Positions 1 to 7,750 of a stretch of 64,000 bases of DNA are shown here, piece after piece (the stretch's first letter is position 1; every line of letters starts with the position of its first letter). The notes under the pieces were generated by a model. That model did no database searches. It was given only the letters and a program-made list of their open reading frames with translations, and was not told where the DNA came from. The stretch is from CADEDH01 sp963732695. Lineage in GTDB: Bacteria > Actinomycetota > Acidimicrobiia > Acidimicrobiales > SZUA-35. The translations under genes were made by a program, and so were the position numbers. The stretch lies in NCBI GenBank assembly GCA_963732695.1, contig CAVTAP010000025.1, positions 186,001 through 250,000 of the forward strand. The letters are read 5' to 3'.

Positions 1-10
1 CCCCCGAGGT

Positions 11-93
11 GGCGCCGGAGGCGCCCCGGTGGGGTTGGGGGCCCCGACGGGGATGGGGAGCCGGGCCGGAGGCCTGGCGGGGGCGCAGCCCCC
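11..93. repeat. Cluster of short three-base-loop hairpins
   Basis: Three perfect short stems follow each other: GGCGCC-GGA-GGCGCC at 11-25, GGCC-GGA-GGCC at 64-74 and GGGGGC-GCA-GCCCCC at 79-93. All three loops have the form GNA. The stretch has no credible gene and resembles the duplicated hairpin elements at 16395, 17382 and 55611. It could be part of a longer element that starts before the window. Confidence 0.5.
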
Positions 94-104
94 CGAAAAC
101 GGCC

Positions 105-134
105 AAAGGGCCCCGGCGGGTGCCGGGGCCCTTT
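105..134. terminator. Strong bidirectional stem-loop
   Basis: Perfect 13-bp inverted repeat (AAAGGGCCCCGGC at 105-117 and its complement at 122-134) with a four-base loop. On the minus strand the stem lies about 60 bases past the stop of the acidic protein gene and ends in three T residues on either reading. No long U tract follows, so it is a terminator-like stem rather than a textbook intrinsic terminator. Confidence 0.55.
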
Positions 135-194
135 GCAGGCTTGGGGGATGGAGTCCGTCGTCGTTGACGGGGCGCCGATCCCCGGATCTGCCGA

Positions 195-1112
195 TCAGTT
201 GTCGAGAACGGCGTTCTGATCGATCGAGTGGTCGTCGAGGTCCACGTCGTAGCTGTCGTGGCCTTCGTCGTAGCTGTCCTGCTCGTGGTAGTCGCCGCCC
301 TTGTAGTCGTCGCCACCCTCCAAGGCGGGCTCGTACTCGAAGCCGCCGTCGTGGGTCTCGGCCACCTGGGTCTGGGTGTCGTTGTCCTGGAGGCTCTCGT
401 TGAACGAGTCCTCGGCGGTCTCACTGTAGCTCTCGGTGTAGTGCGAGTCCGAGGTGTCGGTGGCGGTGTTGTCGACCGAGCCGGAGCCGAAGGCCTGGGC
501 CGAGTCGTTCAGCGTGGCGTAGTCCTGCGACACCTGGCCCTGGCCCACGTCGCTGGCCTCACCGGAAGCGACCGTGTTGTTGTCACCCGAGGTGACGTTG
601 TCGGCGTCGGCGTTGCCGCCGGCCTGCTGGCCCGAGTTGTCGCCCTGGTTCTGCACACCGGAGTTGCCCCCGACCTGCTGGCCGTCACCCGTCTGGACCT
701 GGTTGTCGGCGACCTCGTCGCCGGCGATGGCGCCCTCGGCGGTGGCGTTGGCCACGTTGGAGGTGTTCTGCTGGACGATGTCGCCGTGGACCTCGCCGTC
801 CACGTGGAGGCTCTGGTCGATCTCGTTCACGATCTGGTTGTTGTTGACCACGATCTGGAAGGTGTCGGTGGGGGGCACCTCACCCCAGCCGGGCTGAGCC
901 TCGAGCTGGTCGATCACCTGGTCGGCCACGGCCGGGTCGGCGCCCGACTCGATCAGGGCCTGCCGCACCGCAGCGGTGAACTCCTCGGGGCTGGCCCCCT
1001 CGGCGCTGTCACCCAGGGCCTCTTCCACGGCCGCCGGATCGGTCTCGGGGCCCAGGTTGCTGAAGAAGTCCTTCAGATCGTCTACCAGCTGGTCGTACTC
1101 TCGCGGATCCAT
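195..1112 (-). CDS. Acidic low-complexity protein of unknown function
   Basis: Encodes 305 residues. The first 75 or so (MDPREYDQLVDDLKDFFSNL onward) look like a small helical domain. The rest is strongly acidic, rich in Asp, Asn, Gln, Ser and Gly, with irregular repeats such as NNNQIVN, GDGQQVGG and GDNSGQQAGG, and Asp/Tyr/His-rich tail segments (DYKGGDYHEQD). There is no signal peptide, membrane segment or Cys. The ATG at 1112 has a good ribosome site (GGAGGG, 7 bases upstream) and a possible -10 TAGGTT at 1166-1171. The layout (helical N domain, disordered tail) recalls the actinobacterial IniB-like proteins, but I cannot show homology. Low-complexity composition suggests a scaffold, surface-associated or metal-binding role; this is inference only. 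Confidence 0.7.
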   Translation of the reverse strand: MDPREYDQLVDDLKDFFSNLGPETDPAAVEEALGDSAEGASPEEFTAAVRQALIESGADPAVADQVIDQLEAQPGWGEVPPTDTFQIVVNNNQIVNEIDQSLHVDGEVHGDIVQQNTSNVANATAEGAIAGDEVADNQVQTGDGQQVGGNSGVQNQGDNSGQQAGGNADADNVTSGDNNTVASGEASDVGQGQVSQDYATLNDSAQAFGSGSVDNTATDTSDSHYTESYSETAEDSFNESLQDNDTQTQVAETHDGGFEYEPALEGGDDYKGGDYHEQDSYDEGHDSYDVDLDDHSIDQNAVLDN

Positions 1113-1399
1113 TGCATTCCCTCCGTTGGATGCTTGTCGTTGTGTGGGGGTTCCTTGCTGAGATCAACCTACGTCGCCCCGCACCTTCGGTGATCGGGGA
1201 CTCCCCCCTACCCCCAGGGCCACCATAGGGGATCGCCTCCCGGGGCGGTCGGGAGTTTCGCCCCCTTTGGGGCCGTCTGGGGGAATCGACTCCATCCGGG
1301 GGTCTGGATGGCCTGGGGAGGGAGTCTGGTGTGACGGCCGGCTCACCGGTAATGACCTAGAGTCGCCTTGTTTGCGCTGACGAGACGAAGGAGCAACCG
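1113..1399. promoter_or_regulatory. Divergent control region
   Basis: The 287-base gap between the divergent acidic-protein and serine-hydrolase genes holds no gene. For the leftward gene a TAGGTT box (1166-1171, minus strand) and GGAGGG ribosome site are visible. For the rightward gene a TAGAGT box (1358-1363) precedes AAGGAG at 1388-1393. Several G- and C-runs (1201-1340) could fold but no single clear stem stands out. Confidence 0.4.
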
Positions 1400-2572
1400 G
1401 TGGGTGTTCAGGACGACTTGCAGGAGATACTCGACCGGGGGGTGGCGAACGGCGACGTGATCGGGGCCAACGCCGCCATCGTGGGACCCGATGGGGTGAC
1501 CGCCTCGGGGGCGGCCGGCCTGCGGTCGTCGGTGAGCGGGGCGGCGATGGATACCGACACGGTGTGCTGGATAGCCTCCATGACCAAGGCGATCACCGGC
1601 CTGGCCGCCATGCAGCAGGTGGAGCGGGGCAACCTGGGGCTCGACGCCCCGGCCCGCGAGGTCTTGCCCATCCTGGGCGAGCTGGGCGTGCTCACCGGGT
1701 TCGGGGACGACGGCCAGCCCCGTACCCGGCCGCCGGCCCGGGACATCACCCTGCGCCACCTCCTCACCCACACCGCCGGTTTCGGCTACGACATCTGGAG
1801 CGACGACCTCGCCCGCTACGCCGAGCTCACCGGCAACCCGGGCGTCATCAGCTGCATGATGAGCGCCCTCACCATGCCGCTCGTCTTCGACCCGGGCGAA
1901 CGGTGGTTCTACGGCACCAACATCGACTACGCCGGTCTGATGGTGGAGGCGGTGACGGGCCAGAGCCTGGGCGCCTACATGGCCGAGCACATCTTCGCCC
2001 CCCTCGGCATGACCAGCACCGCGTTCCGGATCACCGACGACATGCGCAGCCGCCTGTCGGACATGCACGCCCGCCTGGAGGACGGCTCGCTCGTGCCCAT
2101 GGAGTTCGAGATCCCCCAGGAGCCCGAGTTCGAGATGGGTGGGGGCGGGCTCTACAGCACGATCCTCGACTACGCCCGCTTCCTCCAGCTGTTCCTCAAC
2201 CGGGGGCGGGCCGGCGATGTCCAGGTGGTCGAGCCCGGGACCGTGGCCGAGATGACCCGCAACAACATGGGCGACCTGCGGGTGGAGCTGCTGAAGACGG
2301 CGAACCCGGGCTATTCCCACGACGCCGAGTTCTTCCCCGGCGTGCCCAAGAGCTGGGGTCTCACGTTCCAGATCAACGAGGAGCCGGCCCCCACCGGGCG
2401 TCCGGCCGGCGGGCTCATGTGGGCCGGGCTGGCCAACTCGTACTACTGGATCGACCTGGAGAACAACGTGGCCGGCGTGTACGCCAGCCAGATCGTGCCC
2501 TTCGCCGATCCCCGGACCTACCAGCTGTTCGTCGACATCGAGACCGCCGTCTACCGTGAGCTGAACGGCTGA
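1400..2572 (+). CDS. Serine hydrolase, class C beta-lactamase / esterase family
   Basis: A 390-residue cytoplasmic protein of the penicillin-binding-protein-like serine hydrolase fold. The nucleophile motif SxxK is S60-M-T-K63 (CWIASMTKA), and the second motif is Y171-G-T-N174 followed by the typical IDYAGLMVEAVTG helix and IFAPLGMTSTAF. A C-terminal glycine-rich strand (GGLMWAGLANSYYWID) replaces the HxG/KTG motif. No signal peptide is present, which argues for an intracellular esterase, amidase or transesterase (EstB/LovD-like) rather than a secreted beta-lactamase. The GTG start is supported by AAGGAG eight bases upstream. The substrate cannot be told from sequence. Confidence 0.85.
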   Translation: MGVQDDLQEILDRGVANGDVIGANAAIVGPDGVTASGAAGLRSSVSGAAMDTDTVCWIASMTKAITGLAAMQQVERGNLGLDAPAREVLPILGELGVLTGFGDDGQPRTRPPARDITLRHLLTHTAGFGYDIWSDDLARYAELTGNPGVISCMMSALTMPLVFDPGERWFYGTNIDYAGLMVEAVTGQSLGAYMAEHIFAPLGMTSTAFRITDDMRSRLSDMHARLEDGSLVPMEFEIPQEPEFEMGGGGLYSTILDYARFLQLFLNRGRAGDVQVVEPGTVAEMTRNNMGDLRVELLKTANPGYSHDAEFFPGVPKSWGLTFQINEEPAPTGRPAGGLMWAGLANSYYWIDLENNVAGVYASQIVPFADPRTYQLFVDIETAVYRELNG

Positions 2573-2610
2573 GCCGCCGGCTGGTCGGCGGGGCCGGGGA
2601 GGACTGGGTC

Positions 2611-3378
2611 ATGAGCGGACCGTTCGAGATCGAACGCCGGGAGCACGAGCGGGGCACGGTGGCGGTGCTCACGATGGTCGACGGGGAGAACCGGTGGAAC
2701 ACCACCTTCACCCGGGCCTTCGACGCCGCCCTCGACGAAGTGGAGGCGACGCCCGGCCCGGCCGTGCTCGTCACCACCTCAGCCGATCCCCGGTTCTTCT
2801 CCAACGGGCTCGATCTGGCCTGGATCACCGCCAAGGGCGAGCACCCCGGCGGCGATCGCCGGGTGTTCGCCACCGAGGCCATGGCGCTCTTCGCCCGGAT
2901 GATCACCTTCCCCCTGCCCACGGTGTGTGCCGTCAACGGCCACGCCTTCGGGGCCGGGCTGATGATCGCCATGTGCCACGACGTGCGGGTGATGCGAGCC
3001 GACCGGGGCTACCTGTGCGCCAACGAGGTGGAGCTGGGCTTCGCCATCCCCGAGCCGGAGCTGGCCCTGTTCCGCCACAAGATGCCCCGCCCCGCCTTCC
3101 ACCAGACGGTGCTGCTGGCCAAGCGCTGGACGGGGGCCGAGGCGCTGGCCGCCGGGATCGTCCAGCAGGCGGTGCCGGCCGACGAGGTGGCGGCGGCGGC
3201 CGAGGCGACCGCGGTCGACCTGCTCCGGGTGGCCGGCAACCGGGAGATCACGGCCTGGACCAAGGAGCGGCTCTACGGCGAGAACGCGACGCTGAACCAC
3301 CCCCACGGCCCGGCCCACCTGCTCCGCCACCAGACGGAGTACCTGTCGGGCCCCGGCGTCATCCCGCCCGGCCACTGA
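2611..3378 (+). CDS. Enoyl-CoA hydratase/isomerase family protein, isomerase-like
   Basis: A 255-residue crotonase-fold protein. The oxyanion-hole segments are visible as FFSNGLDLAWI and NGHAFGAGLMIAMCHD. The NGLDLxW pattern and the short, otherwise substituted active site (no Glu pair as in hydratases, but NEVELGF later) resemble delta3,delta2-enoyl-CoA isomerases of the plant/peroxisomal ECI type, which shift double bases of unsaturated acyl-CoAs during beta-oxidation. It follows the serine hydrolase by 38 bases on the same strand, so the two may be co-transcribed. Exact substrate unknown; a hydratase remains possible. Confidence 0.8.
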   Translation: MSGPFEIERREHERGTVAVLTMVDGENRWNTTFTRAFDAALDEVEATPGPAVLVTTSADPRFFSNGLDLAWITAKGEHPGGDRRVFATEAMALFARMITFPLPTVCAVNGHAFGAGLMIAMCHDVRVMRADRGYLCANEVELGFAIPEPELALFRHKMPRPAFHQTVLLAKRWTGAEALAAGIVQQAVPADEVAAAAEATAVDLLRVAGNREITAWTKERLYGENATLNHPHGPAHLLRHQTEYLSGPGVIPPGH

Positions 3379-3388
3379 GGCTGGGCGG

Positions 3389-3403
3389 GAGCGGAGCCCG
3401 CTC
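3389..3403. terminator. Short stem-loop between convergent genes
   Basis: GAGCGG-AGC-CCGCTC, a 6-bp stem with a three-base loop. It lies between the stop of the isomerase-like gene (plus) and the stop of the CBS gene (minus) and may serve both. There is no T tract. Confidence 0.35.
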
Positions 3404-3818
3404 AGGGGTCGACGAGGAGCGCTTCGAGCAGGTCACGGGCCGACACGATGCCCTGGAGCTCGCCGTCGCCCACCAGCAGGTGGCGGATGCCCTTCTCGCA
3501 CATGGTGCGGGCCGCTTCGGCCGCCGTGGCCCGGGGGGCGCACCAGATCAGGTTGGTGGAGGCGATATCGCCGGCCCGGAGGCCGTCGGGGCTCTCGGAC
3601 CGCCCGAAGGCCCGGGTGAGGTCCCGCTCCGACACGATGCCGATGATCGCGGTGGTGGTGCCGACGGCCAACGCCCCGGTCTCCATGGCCGCCAGTTTCT
3701 GGGCCACCTCCTGGAGTCGGGCATCGGGCGAGATCCGGGCCACGGCCCGGGTCATCAGCGTCTGGACTGGGGTCTGGGGGCCGATGGCCTTCGGTTCGGC
3801 GCTGCTGTTGACACTCAT
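3402..3818 (-). CDS. CBS-domain pair protein
   Basis: About 138 residues made almost entirely of two CBS motifs. The first ends in ALAVGTTTAIIGIVSERDLTRAF and the second in HLLVGDGELQGIVSARDLLEALL; the G-I-V-S-x-R-D-L signature occurs twice. Such stand-alone pairs bind adenine nucleotides and act as energy sensors for partner proteins; the partner is not evident here. I chose the ATG at 3818 (MSVNSSAEP) over an upstream ATG at 3869, because the extra 17 residues overlap the preceding gene and are not CBS-like. It lies ten bases after the membrane protein gene on the same strand. Confidence 0.85.
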   Translation of the reverse strand: MSVNSSAEPKAIGPQTPVQTLMTRAVARISPDARLQEVAQKLAAMETGALAVGTTTAIIGIVSERDLTRAFGRSESPDGLRAGDIASTNLIWCAPRATAAEAARTMCEKGIRHLLVGDGELQGIVSARDLLEALLVDP

Positions 3819-3828
3819 GGGCCAATCG

Positions 3829-4794
3829 TCATGCCGGAGGCGCCGGGCCGACAGGGCCCCAAGTCCCACGTCGTCGGCGGCGTTCCGACCACCTCCACCT
3901 CCACGTGGACGTCCACCTCCACCGCTCCAGGGGATACAGGGGGGCGAAGGCCACGGCGGCCAGGGGATAGGGGAAGAGCACGAACATGGTGGCCGCCACC
4001 GCGGCGTGGAAGCCCCACAACCCGGCCACCCACGGGGTGCGGAGGCGGGGCCACAGGGCCAGTGGCGCCCCCAGCTCCAGGATCACGGTGGCCACCGCGG
4101 CCGGTGTGAGGAGCCACGAGCCGTGCCTCAGCACCAGGCGGGCCGCCGGTGACGGCGTGCCCCCCAACACCTCCAGCCGGGCGGCGGAGAATGCGACGTG
4201 ATGGGCCAGCGTGTCGCCACCCAGCCAGGCCAGGCCGCCGATGCGGAGCTTGGCCACCCCGGCCAGCACGTAGGTGACGACCGTGACGAGGGCGCACAAC
4301 CGCAGCGGCCATCCGTAGCGGGGGTCGTCCCGGCGACCATCGGCGTCGCCGACGGGGCCCGATGACCCCCGGCGGGGCGGCGGCCCGACCGGGACCGCCA
4401 GGTCGTCGGCGGCGGGGGAGGAGGCCAGCACCAGGGCGTGGAGCACGAGCAGATTGTCGAAGTACAGCAGGCGCCCCCACGACGAGCGGTAGGTGAGGAG
4501 CACCAGTAGCACGGCGGCGAAGGCGGGGCCGGTGATCCGGAACCAGAGTCCGGTGGTCACGGCCGCCGCCAGCAGGGGAGCGGCGATCACCAGCGCCCGG
4601 GCCGCCCCGACCGGCAGGGGCCGATCGAGCGGCGCCAGCACCCCCACCGGATCGAAGCCGTCGGCCAGGCTCGCCGTGGCCCAGAAGGCGGGGAGGCGCA
4701 CGACCAGGTAGACGAGGGCGAAGGCCCCCACGAGCACCCGGAACAGGGCCAGCCGCCGGGCCGGGGCCGCCGGGGCCAGCCACCGGCCGATCAC
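3829..4794 (-). CDS. Polytopic membrane protein, HTTM/VKGC-like
   Basis: About 321 residues with six or more hydrophobic helices (for example ALFRVLVGAFALVYLVV near the start, FAAVLLVLLTY, LCALVTVVTYVLAGVAKL, VAATMFVLFPYPLAAVAF). The pattern of an N-terminal ARRLALFRxLxG helix, a YFDNLLVLHALVL segment and a GVAKL segment resembles HTTM (vitamin-K-dependent carboxylase-like) membrane proteins; the assignment is tentative. The C-terminal tail is Arg- and Trp-rich. The GTG start at 4794 overlaps the stop of the upstream gene by four bases (GTGA), so the two are translationally coupled. Reading further upstream in this frame only yields Arg-rich antisense-like sequence. Confidence 0.65.
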   Translation of the reverse strand: MIGRWLAPAAPARRLALFRVLVGAFALVYLVVRLPAFWATASLADGFDPVGVLAPLDRPLPVGAARALVIAAPLLAAAVTTGLWFRITGPAFAAVLLVLLTYRSSWGRLLYFDNLLVLHALVLASSPAADDLAVPVGPPPRRGSSGPVGDADGRRDDPRYGWPLRLCALVTVVTYVLAGVAKLRIGGLAWLGGDTLAHHVAFSAARLEVLGGTPSPAARLVLRHGSWLLTPAAVATVILELGAPLALWPRLRTPWVAGLWGFHAAVAATMFVLFPYPLAAVAFAPLYPLERWRWTSTWRWRWSERRRRRGTWGPVGPAPPA

Positions 4795-5270
4795 GGCGCC
4801 ACCGGGCAGGCGGCGTGTACGGTCCGGTTGCGGGGCGGCGCCCCGTCGGCGGCCGTGGCCACCAGGTCGACCGTCTCGGTCACGACCTCTACGCCGGTGA
4901 GCCCGTCCCGTCCGGCGACCCCCCGGCGGGCGATGGCCCGTTCGGCGATGGCCCGTTCGGCGATGGCGAGGCACAACCGATCGGCCCGGCTCCCGGCGAT
5001 GGCGTCGGCCACCCGGTCGGCCACGATCAGGGGATCGTCGCTGGCCCCGATCACGGTGGGTGAGAGCCGTACCCGGTCGCCCGCCGCCGTCACCCCCACC
5101 GCCGTCGGCAACTGGGCCGTGGCCGGTCGGGCCTCGGCGTAGACCGGGTAGGTCGACAGCGGGTAGCTGTCGCGCTGGCGCAGGGCGGGCGAGGCGACGA
5201 GAGCCACCACCGCCACCGACACCGCCGGGCGGACCCAGACCGTGAGCGGGCGGCGGGCGAATCGGTCCAT
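4791..5270 (-). CDS. Membrane-anchored hypothetical protein paired with the HTTM-like protein
   Basis: 159 residues with one N-terminal membrane segment (VRPAVSVAVVALVASPAL) followed by DSYPLSTYPVYAEARP, an extracytoplasmic domain and a C-terminal Cys pair (one Cys in DRLCLAIAE, one in HAACPVAP). The 'D-x-x-PLSTYP' motif just after the anchor is, from memory, common in small proteins encoded next to HTTM-type membrane proteins in actinobacteria. An internal tandem repeat AIAERAIAERAIARR (4930-4975) comes from a triplicated 15-base DNA unit. Function unknown; the four-base overlap suggests a complex with the next protein. Confidence 0.65.
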   Translation of the reverse strand: MDRFARRPLTVWVRPAVSVAVVALVASPALRQRDSYPLSTYPVYAEARPATAQLPTAVGVTAAGDRVRLSPTVIGASDDPLIVADRVADAIAGSRADRLCLAIAERAIAERAIARRGVAGRDGLTGVEVVTETVDLVATAADGAPPRNRTVHAACPVAP

Positions 5271-5278
5271 CGGGCCGG

Positions 5279-5548
5279 TCAGCGCAGAAGGAGGCCGACG
5301 AGGTTGAGGGCCACGGTCAGCACGATCGACCCCACGATCATCGCCTTCCAGGGCACGATAACCCGCACCCGGGGAGAGGGGCGACCGGGCCGATTGTCAG
5401 GTCCGGTCGCCTCTCCGGGGGCCGGCGGGGGCGGGGCGGCCAGCGAGGCCATCCAGCGGCCGAGCCGGTCGGGCAGGCCCGGGACCAGGCGAAGGGCCAG
5501 GTTGAGACCGATCGTCAGCACCAGCGAGGTGATGAGGAACCGGGCCAT
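5279..5548 (-). CDS. Small two-helix membrane protein
   Basis: 89 residues: an N-terminal helix (FLITSLVLTIGLNLALRLV), a Pro-rich loop (APPPPAPGEATGPDN) and a C-terminal helix (AMIVGSIVLTVALNLVGLLL). The two helices are similar to each other (LVLTIGLNL and IVLTVALNL), which suggests an internal duplication. Located eight bases before the anchored protein gene, so probably first gene of a three- or four-gene minus-strand unit. A TAGGCT box lies five bases upstream of the ATG. No function can be assigned. Confidence 0.55.
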   Translation of the reverse strand: MARFLITSLVLTIGLNLALRLVPGLPDRLGRWMASLAAPPPPAPGEATGPDNRPGRPSPRVRVIVPWKAMIVGSIVLTVALNLVGLLLR

Positions 5549-5580
5549 GCCCCAGCCTATCCGACTGATCGTCGCCGTCT

Positions 5581-5631
5581 AGTGTCTAGAGACACTTGAC
5601 ACTTATCGGGGTCGGGCGTACGTTCCGCTCC
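5581..5631 (+). promoter_or_regulatory. Promoter with overlapping palindromic operator; leaderless start
   Basis: TTGACA (5596-5601), a 17-base spacer and TACGTT (5619-5624) put the start of transcription about seven bases on, at the ATG at 5632, so the mRNA should be leaderless. A perfect palindrome AGTGTCT-AG-AGACACT (5581-5596) ends on the first base of the -35 box, and a further half-site TGACACT follows at 5597-5603. This is the clearest promoter in the window and looks repressor-controlled. Confidence 0.7.
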
Positions 5632-6138
5632 ATGCTCGACGAACCGTCGCTGGCCGGAGTCCGCCGGGCCATGACCGAGGTGGCCGACCGCCAGCGCGAC
5701 CTGGCCGTGGCCGAAGCCAATCTCCAGCACGCCATCCGGGTGCTGCATGCCACCGGTGGGTCCCTGCAGGAGATCGCCGACGCCGTGGGCCTGAGCCGTC
5801 AACGCATCCACCAGATCGTGAAGGAGTCGGGCGGGGTGCCGGGCCGGCGCCGGCGGCGGACCGCGGGCATGCTGGCCTGCTCGTTCTGCGACCGGACGCA
5901 GGCCGAGGTGGCCAAGTTGATCGCCGGGCCCGACGTGCGGATCTGCGACGGCTGCGTGTCGGTGGCCCGGCGCGGCCTGGCGCCGTTCGGGGCGACCCTG
6001 CGCTGCTCGTTCTGCGGCAAGGCGGGCGACCAGGTGGACGCCATGGCCGACCGCGACGGTGCCGTCCCTCGGGTGTGTGGCGAGTGCCTCGACCTGTGCG
6101 ACGAGATCATCGCCGAAGAGCTCGGCTCGCCGACCTGA
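5632..6138 (+). CDS. HTH protein with two ClpX-type zinc fingers
   Basis: 168 residues. An N-terminal helical region (about 1-38) is followed by a sigma-region-4-like HTH (SLQEIADAVGLSRQRIHQIV, about 44-63). Two C4 zinc fingers follow: CSFCDRTQAEVAKLIAG...ICDGC and CSFCGKAGDQVDA...VCGEC. Both copy the N-terminal zinc-binding domain of ClpX (CSFCGKxxxEVxKLIAGPxVYICDEC), but there is no AAA+ ATPase. A ClpX-type finger binds adaptors and substrates, so this may be a regulator whose stability or activity is linked to ClpXP. That is inference. An upstream ATG at 5596 lies within the -35 box, so ATG 5632 is preferred. Confidence 0.75.
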   Translation: MLDEPSLAGVRRAMTEVADRQRDLAVAEANLQHAIRVLHATGGSLQEIADAVGLSRQRIHQIVKESGGVPGRRRRRTAGMLACSFCDRTQAEVAKLIAGPDVRICDGCVSVARRGLAPFGATLRCSFCGKAGDQVDAMADRDGAVPRVCGECLDLCDEIIAEELGSPT

Positions 6139-6186
6139 CCGGCGACCGGTCTCACCAGCGACCGGCCTCACCAGCGACCGGCGACC

Positions 6187-6966
6187 TCAGGCGGGGGCCT
6201 GGGCCATCAGGAACAGGCGGGAGAACGGCAGGGTCACCACGCCGTCGGCGTCGGCCGGATAGGCCCGGCGGTAGCGGGCCTGGACCTCGGCGGTGAAGCG
6301 ACCCCGCTCGGGGCCCAGGGCTTCCAGCACCGGGATCAGGAGCGATCCGGTGGTCCACTGCCACACCGGGTCGTCACCGGTGAGCCGTTGGAAGTAGGTG
6401 GTGCGCCACAGGTCGAGGGCCGCCGCCGGCGCCAGCCACCCGGCGTAGGCCTCGGGGGCGGCCAGCCGGTCCCGCATCAGCGCCGCCACCGCCCTAGGTG
6501 GCCACGGGCCACCGCCAGGGGCGTCGGCGTCGAGCACCTCGGCCGGGACCCGGTGGGTGGGGGCGGCCCAGTTGTCGGGCATCTGCACGGCCATGACCCC
6601 ACCGGGAGCCAGCCAGGACCGCAGGCGGGGGAACAACGTGGCATGGTCGTCGAGCCAGTGGAGGGCGGCGTTGGAGTAGAGCACGTCCACCGGGCCGTCG
6701 GGCTCCCAGGTGGCCAGATCGGCTGTGACCCAGGCCAGATCGGGATGGTCGGCCCGGGCCTTGGCCGCCATGGCCGGGTCGCCGTCGACCCCGGTGACGT
6801 TGGCTCCGGGCCACCGCCGGGCCAGCAGGGCGGTGAGGTGCCCGGTCCCGGCACCGAGATCCACCACCCGGCGGACGTCGGCCACCTCGGGTATCCGCGC
6901 CAGCAGCTCCACCCCGGGGCGGGTGCGGTGGTCGGCGAAGCGGAGGTAGTGCTCGGGGTCCCACAT
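6187..6966 (-). CDS. tam: Trans-aconitate 2-methyltransferase-like SAM methyltransferase
   Basis: About 259 residues, close to the length of E. coli Tam. Begins WDPEHYLRFADHRTRPGVEL, then SAM motif I VVDLGAGTGHLTALLA, motif post-I VTGVDGDP, and YSNAALHWLDDHATLF, all typical of the Tam family, which esterifies trans-aconitate to protect aconitase. The C-terminal helical cap (TYFQRLTGDDPVWQW...TGSLLIPVLEAL) is also of this type. Start chosen at the ATG at 6966 (MWDPEHY); ATGs at 6975 and 6978 add three or four residues. Related to the methyltransferases at 15269 and 17975 only by fold. Confidence 0.8.
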   Translation of the reverse strand: MWDPEHYLRFADHRTRPGVELLARIPEVADVRRVVDLGAGTGHLTALLARRWPGANVTGVDGDPAMAAKARADHPDLAWVTADLATWEPDGPVDVLYSNAALHWLDDHATLFPRLRSWLAPGGVMAVQMPDNWAAPTHRVPAEVLDADAPGGGPWPPRAVAALMRDRLAAPEAYAGWLAPAAALDLWRTTYFQRLTGDDPVWQWTTGSLLIPVLEALGPERGRFTAEVQARYRRAYPADADGVVTLPFSRLFLMAQAPA

Positions 6967-7019
6967 GGCGCCCATCATGGCACCCAGGCCCGAAGGGCTC
7001 CCGTCCCCGAAGGGAACAC

Positions 7020-7694
7020 TCAGTGCAGGGCGACGAGGATGCGCTCGGCGGTGAAGGCGCTGATGCCCACCACCTGGCCGTCGATCTCCACTGTGGTGGT
7101 GCCGTCGGGCGAGCTCGTGATCACCTTGGCCACCGCTCCCGGCTGAAGGTGGTTGGCCTCCAGGAACTCGAGCAGGCCCGGGGTGAACTCCAGCTCCTCG
7201 GGGATCCGCTTCACGGTGGCATCGGCCCCGATCGGCAGGTTCGACAGCGACACCAGGGGCTGGGCCTCGGCGTAGGTGGAGCCCGGGATCGGATTGCCGT
7301 GGGGGCACGTGGTGGGATTGTCGAGCACCGACTGGAGGGCCGACTCCACCACCGGGCTGATCACGTGCTCCCACTTCCCGGCCTCGTGGTGGGCCTCGGC
7401 CCACGACAAGCCGAGCATGTCGGTGAGGAAGCGCTCGGCCAGGCGGTGCCGACGCACCATCGTGTTGGCCAGCGCCAACCCGGTCTCGGTCAGCTCGATC
7501 GTGCCCCCCTGGAGGTGTACCAGCTCGGCTTCCACCATCCGGTGGACCATCTCCGACACCGCAGGGCGGGAGACCTCCAACCGGTCGGCGATCCGGGCCT
7601 GGATCACCTTGTGGCCGTCTTCGGCCAGCTCGAAGATCGTCTCGCAGTACTCCTCGAAGGCGGGGTGGTGTTCCCGGGAGGTGTACTCGGCCAT
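7020..7694 (-). CDS. DtxR/MntR-family metal-dependent repressor
   Basis: 224 residues with the family layout: winged HTH (VIQARIADRLEVSRPAVSEMVHRM, about 30-53), dimerisation/metal domain with the ligand pattern RHRLAERFLTDMLGLSW, AHHEAGKWEHVIS and CPHGNPIPG, and a C-terminal FeoA/SH3-like domain (LQPGAVAKVITSSPDG...VVGISAFTAERILV). Such proteins bind Fe(II) or Mn(II) and repress uptake genes. No iron uptake gene is nearby; targets lie elsewhere. It starts at the ATG at 7694, six bases after a TATGCT box on the minus strand, so it should be translated from a leaderless mRNA and is divergent from the RidA-like gene. Confidence 0.9.
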   Translation of the reverse strand: MAEYTSREHHPAFEEYCETIFELAEDGHKVIQARIADRLEVSRPAVSEMVHRMVEAELVHLQGGTIELTETGLALANTMVRRHRLAERFLTDMLGLSWAEAHHEAGKWEHVISPVVESALQSVLDNPTTCPHGNPIPGSTYAEAQPLVSLSNLPIGADATVKRIPEELEFTPGLLEFLEANHLQPGAVAKVITSSPDGTTTVEIDGQVVGISAFTAERILVALH

Positions 7695-7750
7695 TAGGGC
7701 AGCATAACATCGGCGGGCGGCCCATGGCTGGCCCCAGCTACGATCCCCGG
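7695..7750. promoter_or_regulatory. Divergent pair of leaderless promoters
   Basis: On the minus strand TATGCT (7701-7706) ends six bases before the ATG of the DtxR-family gene. On the plus strand TACGAT (7739-7744) ends six bases before the ATG of the RidA-like gene. Neither gene has a ribosome site. The two boxes are 32 bases apart, close enough for shared regulation, possibly by the DtxR protein itself (not shown). Confidence 0.6.

Noticed and set aside
1400..2572. Secreted beta-lactamase giving antibiotic resistance
   Set aside because: No signal peptide and atypical YGTN and C-terminal motifs; an intracellular esterase-type hydrolase fits better.
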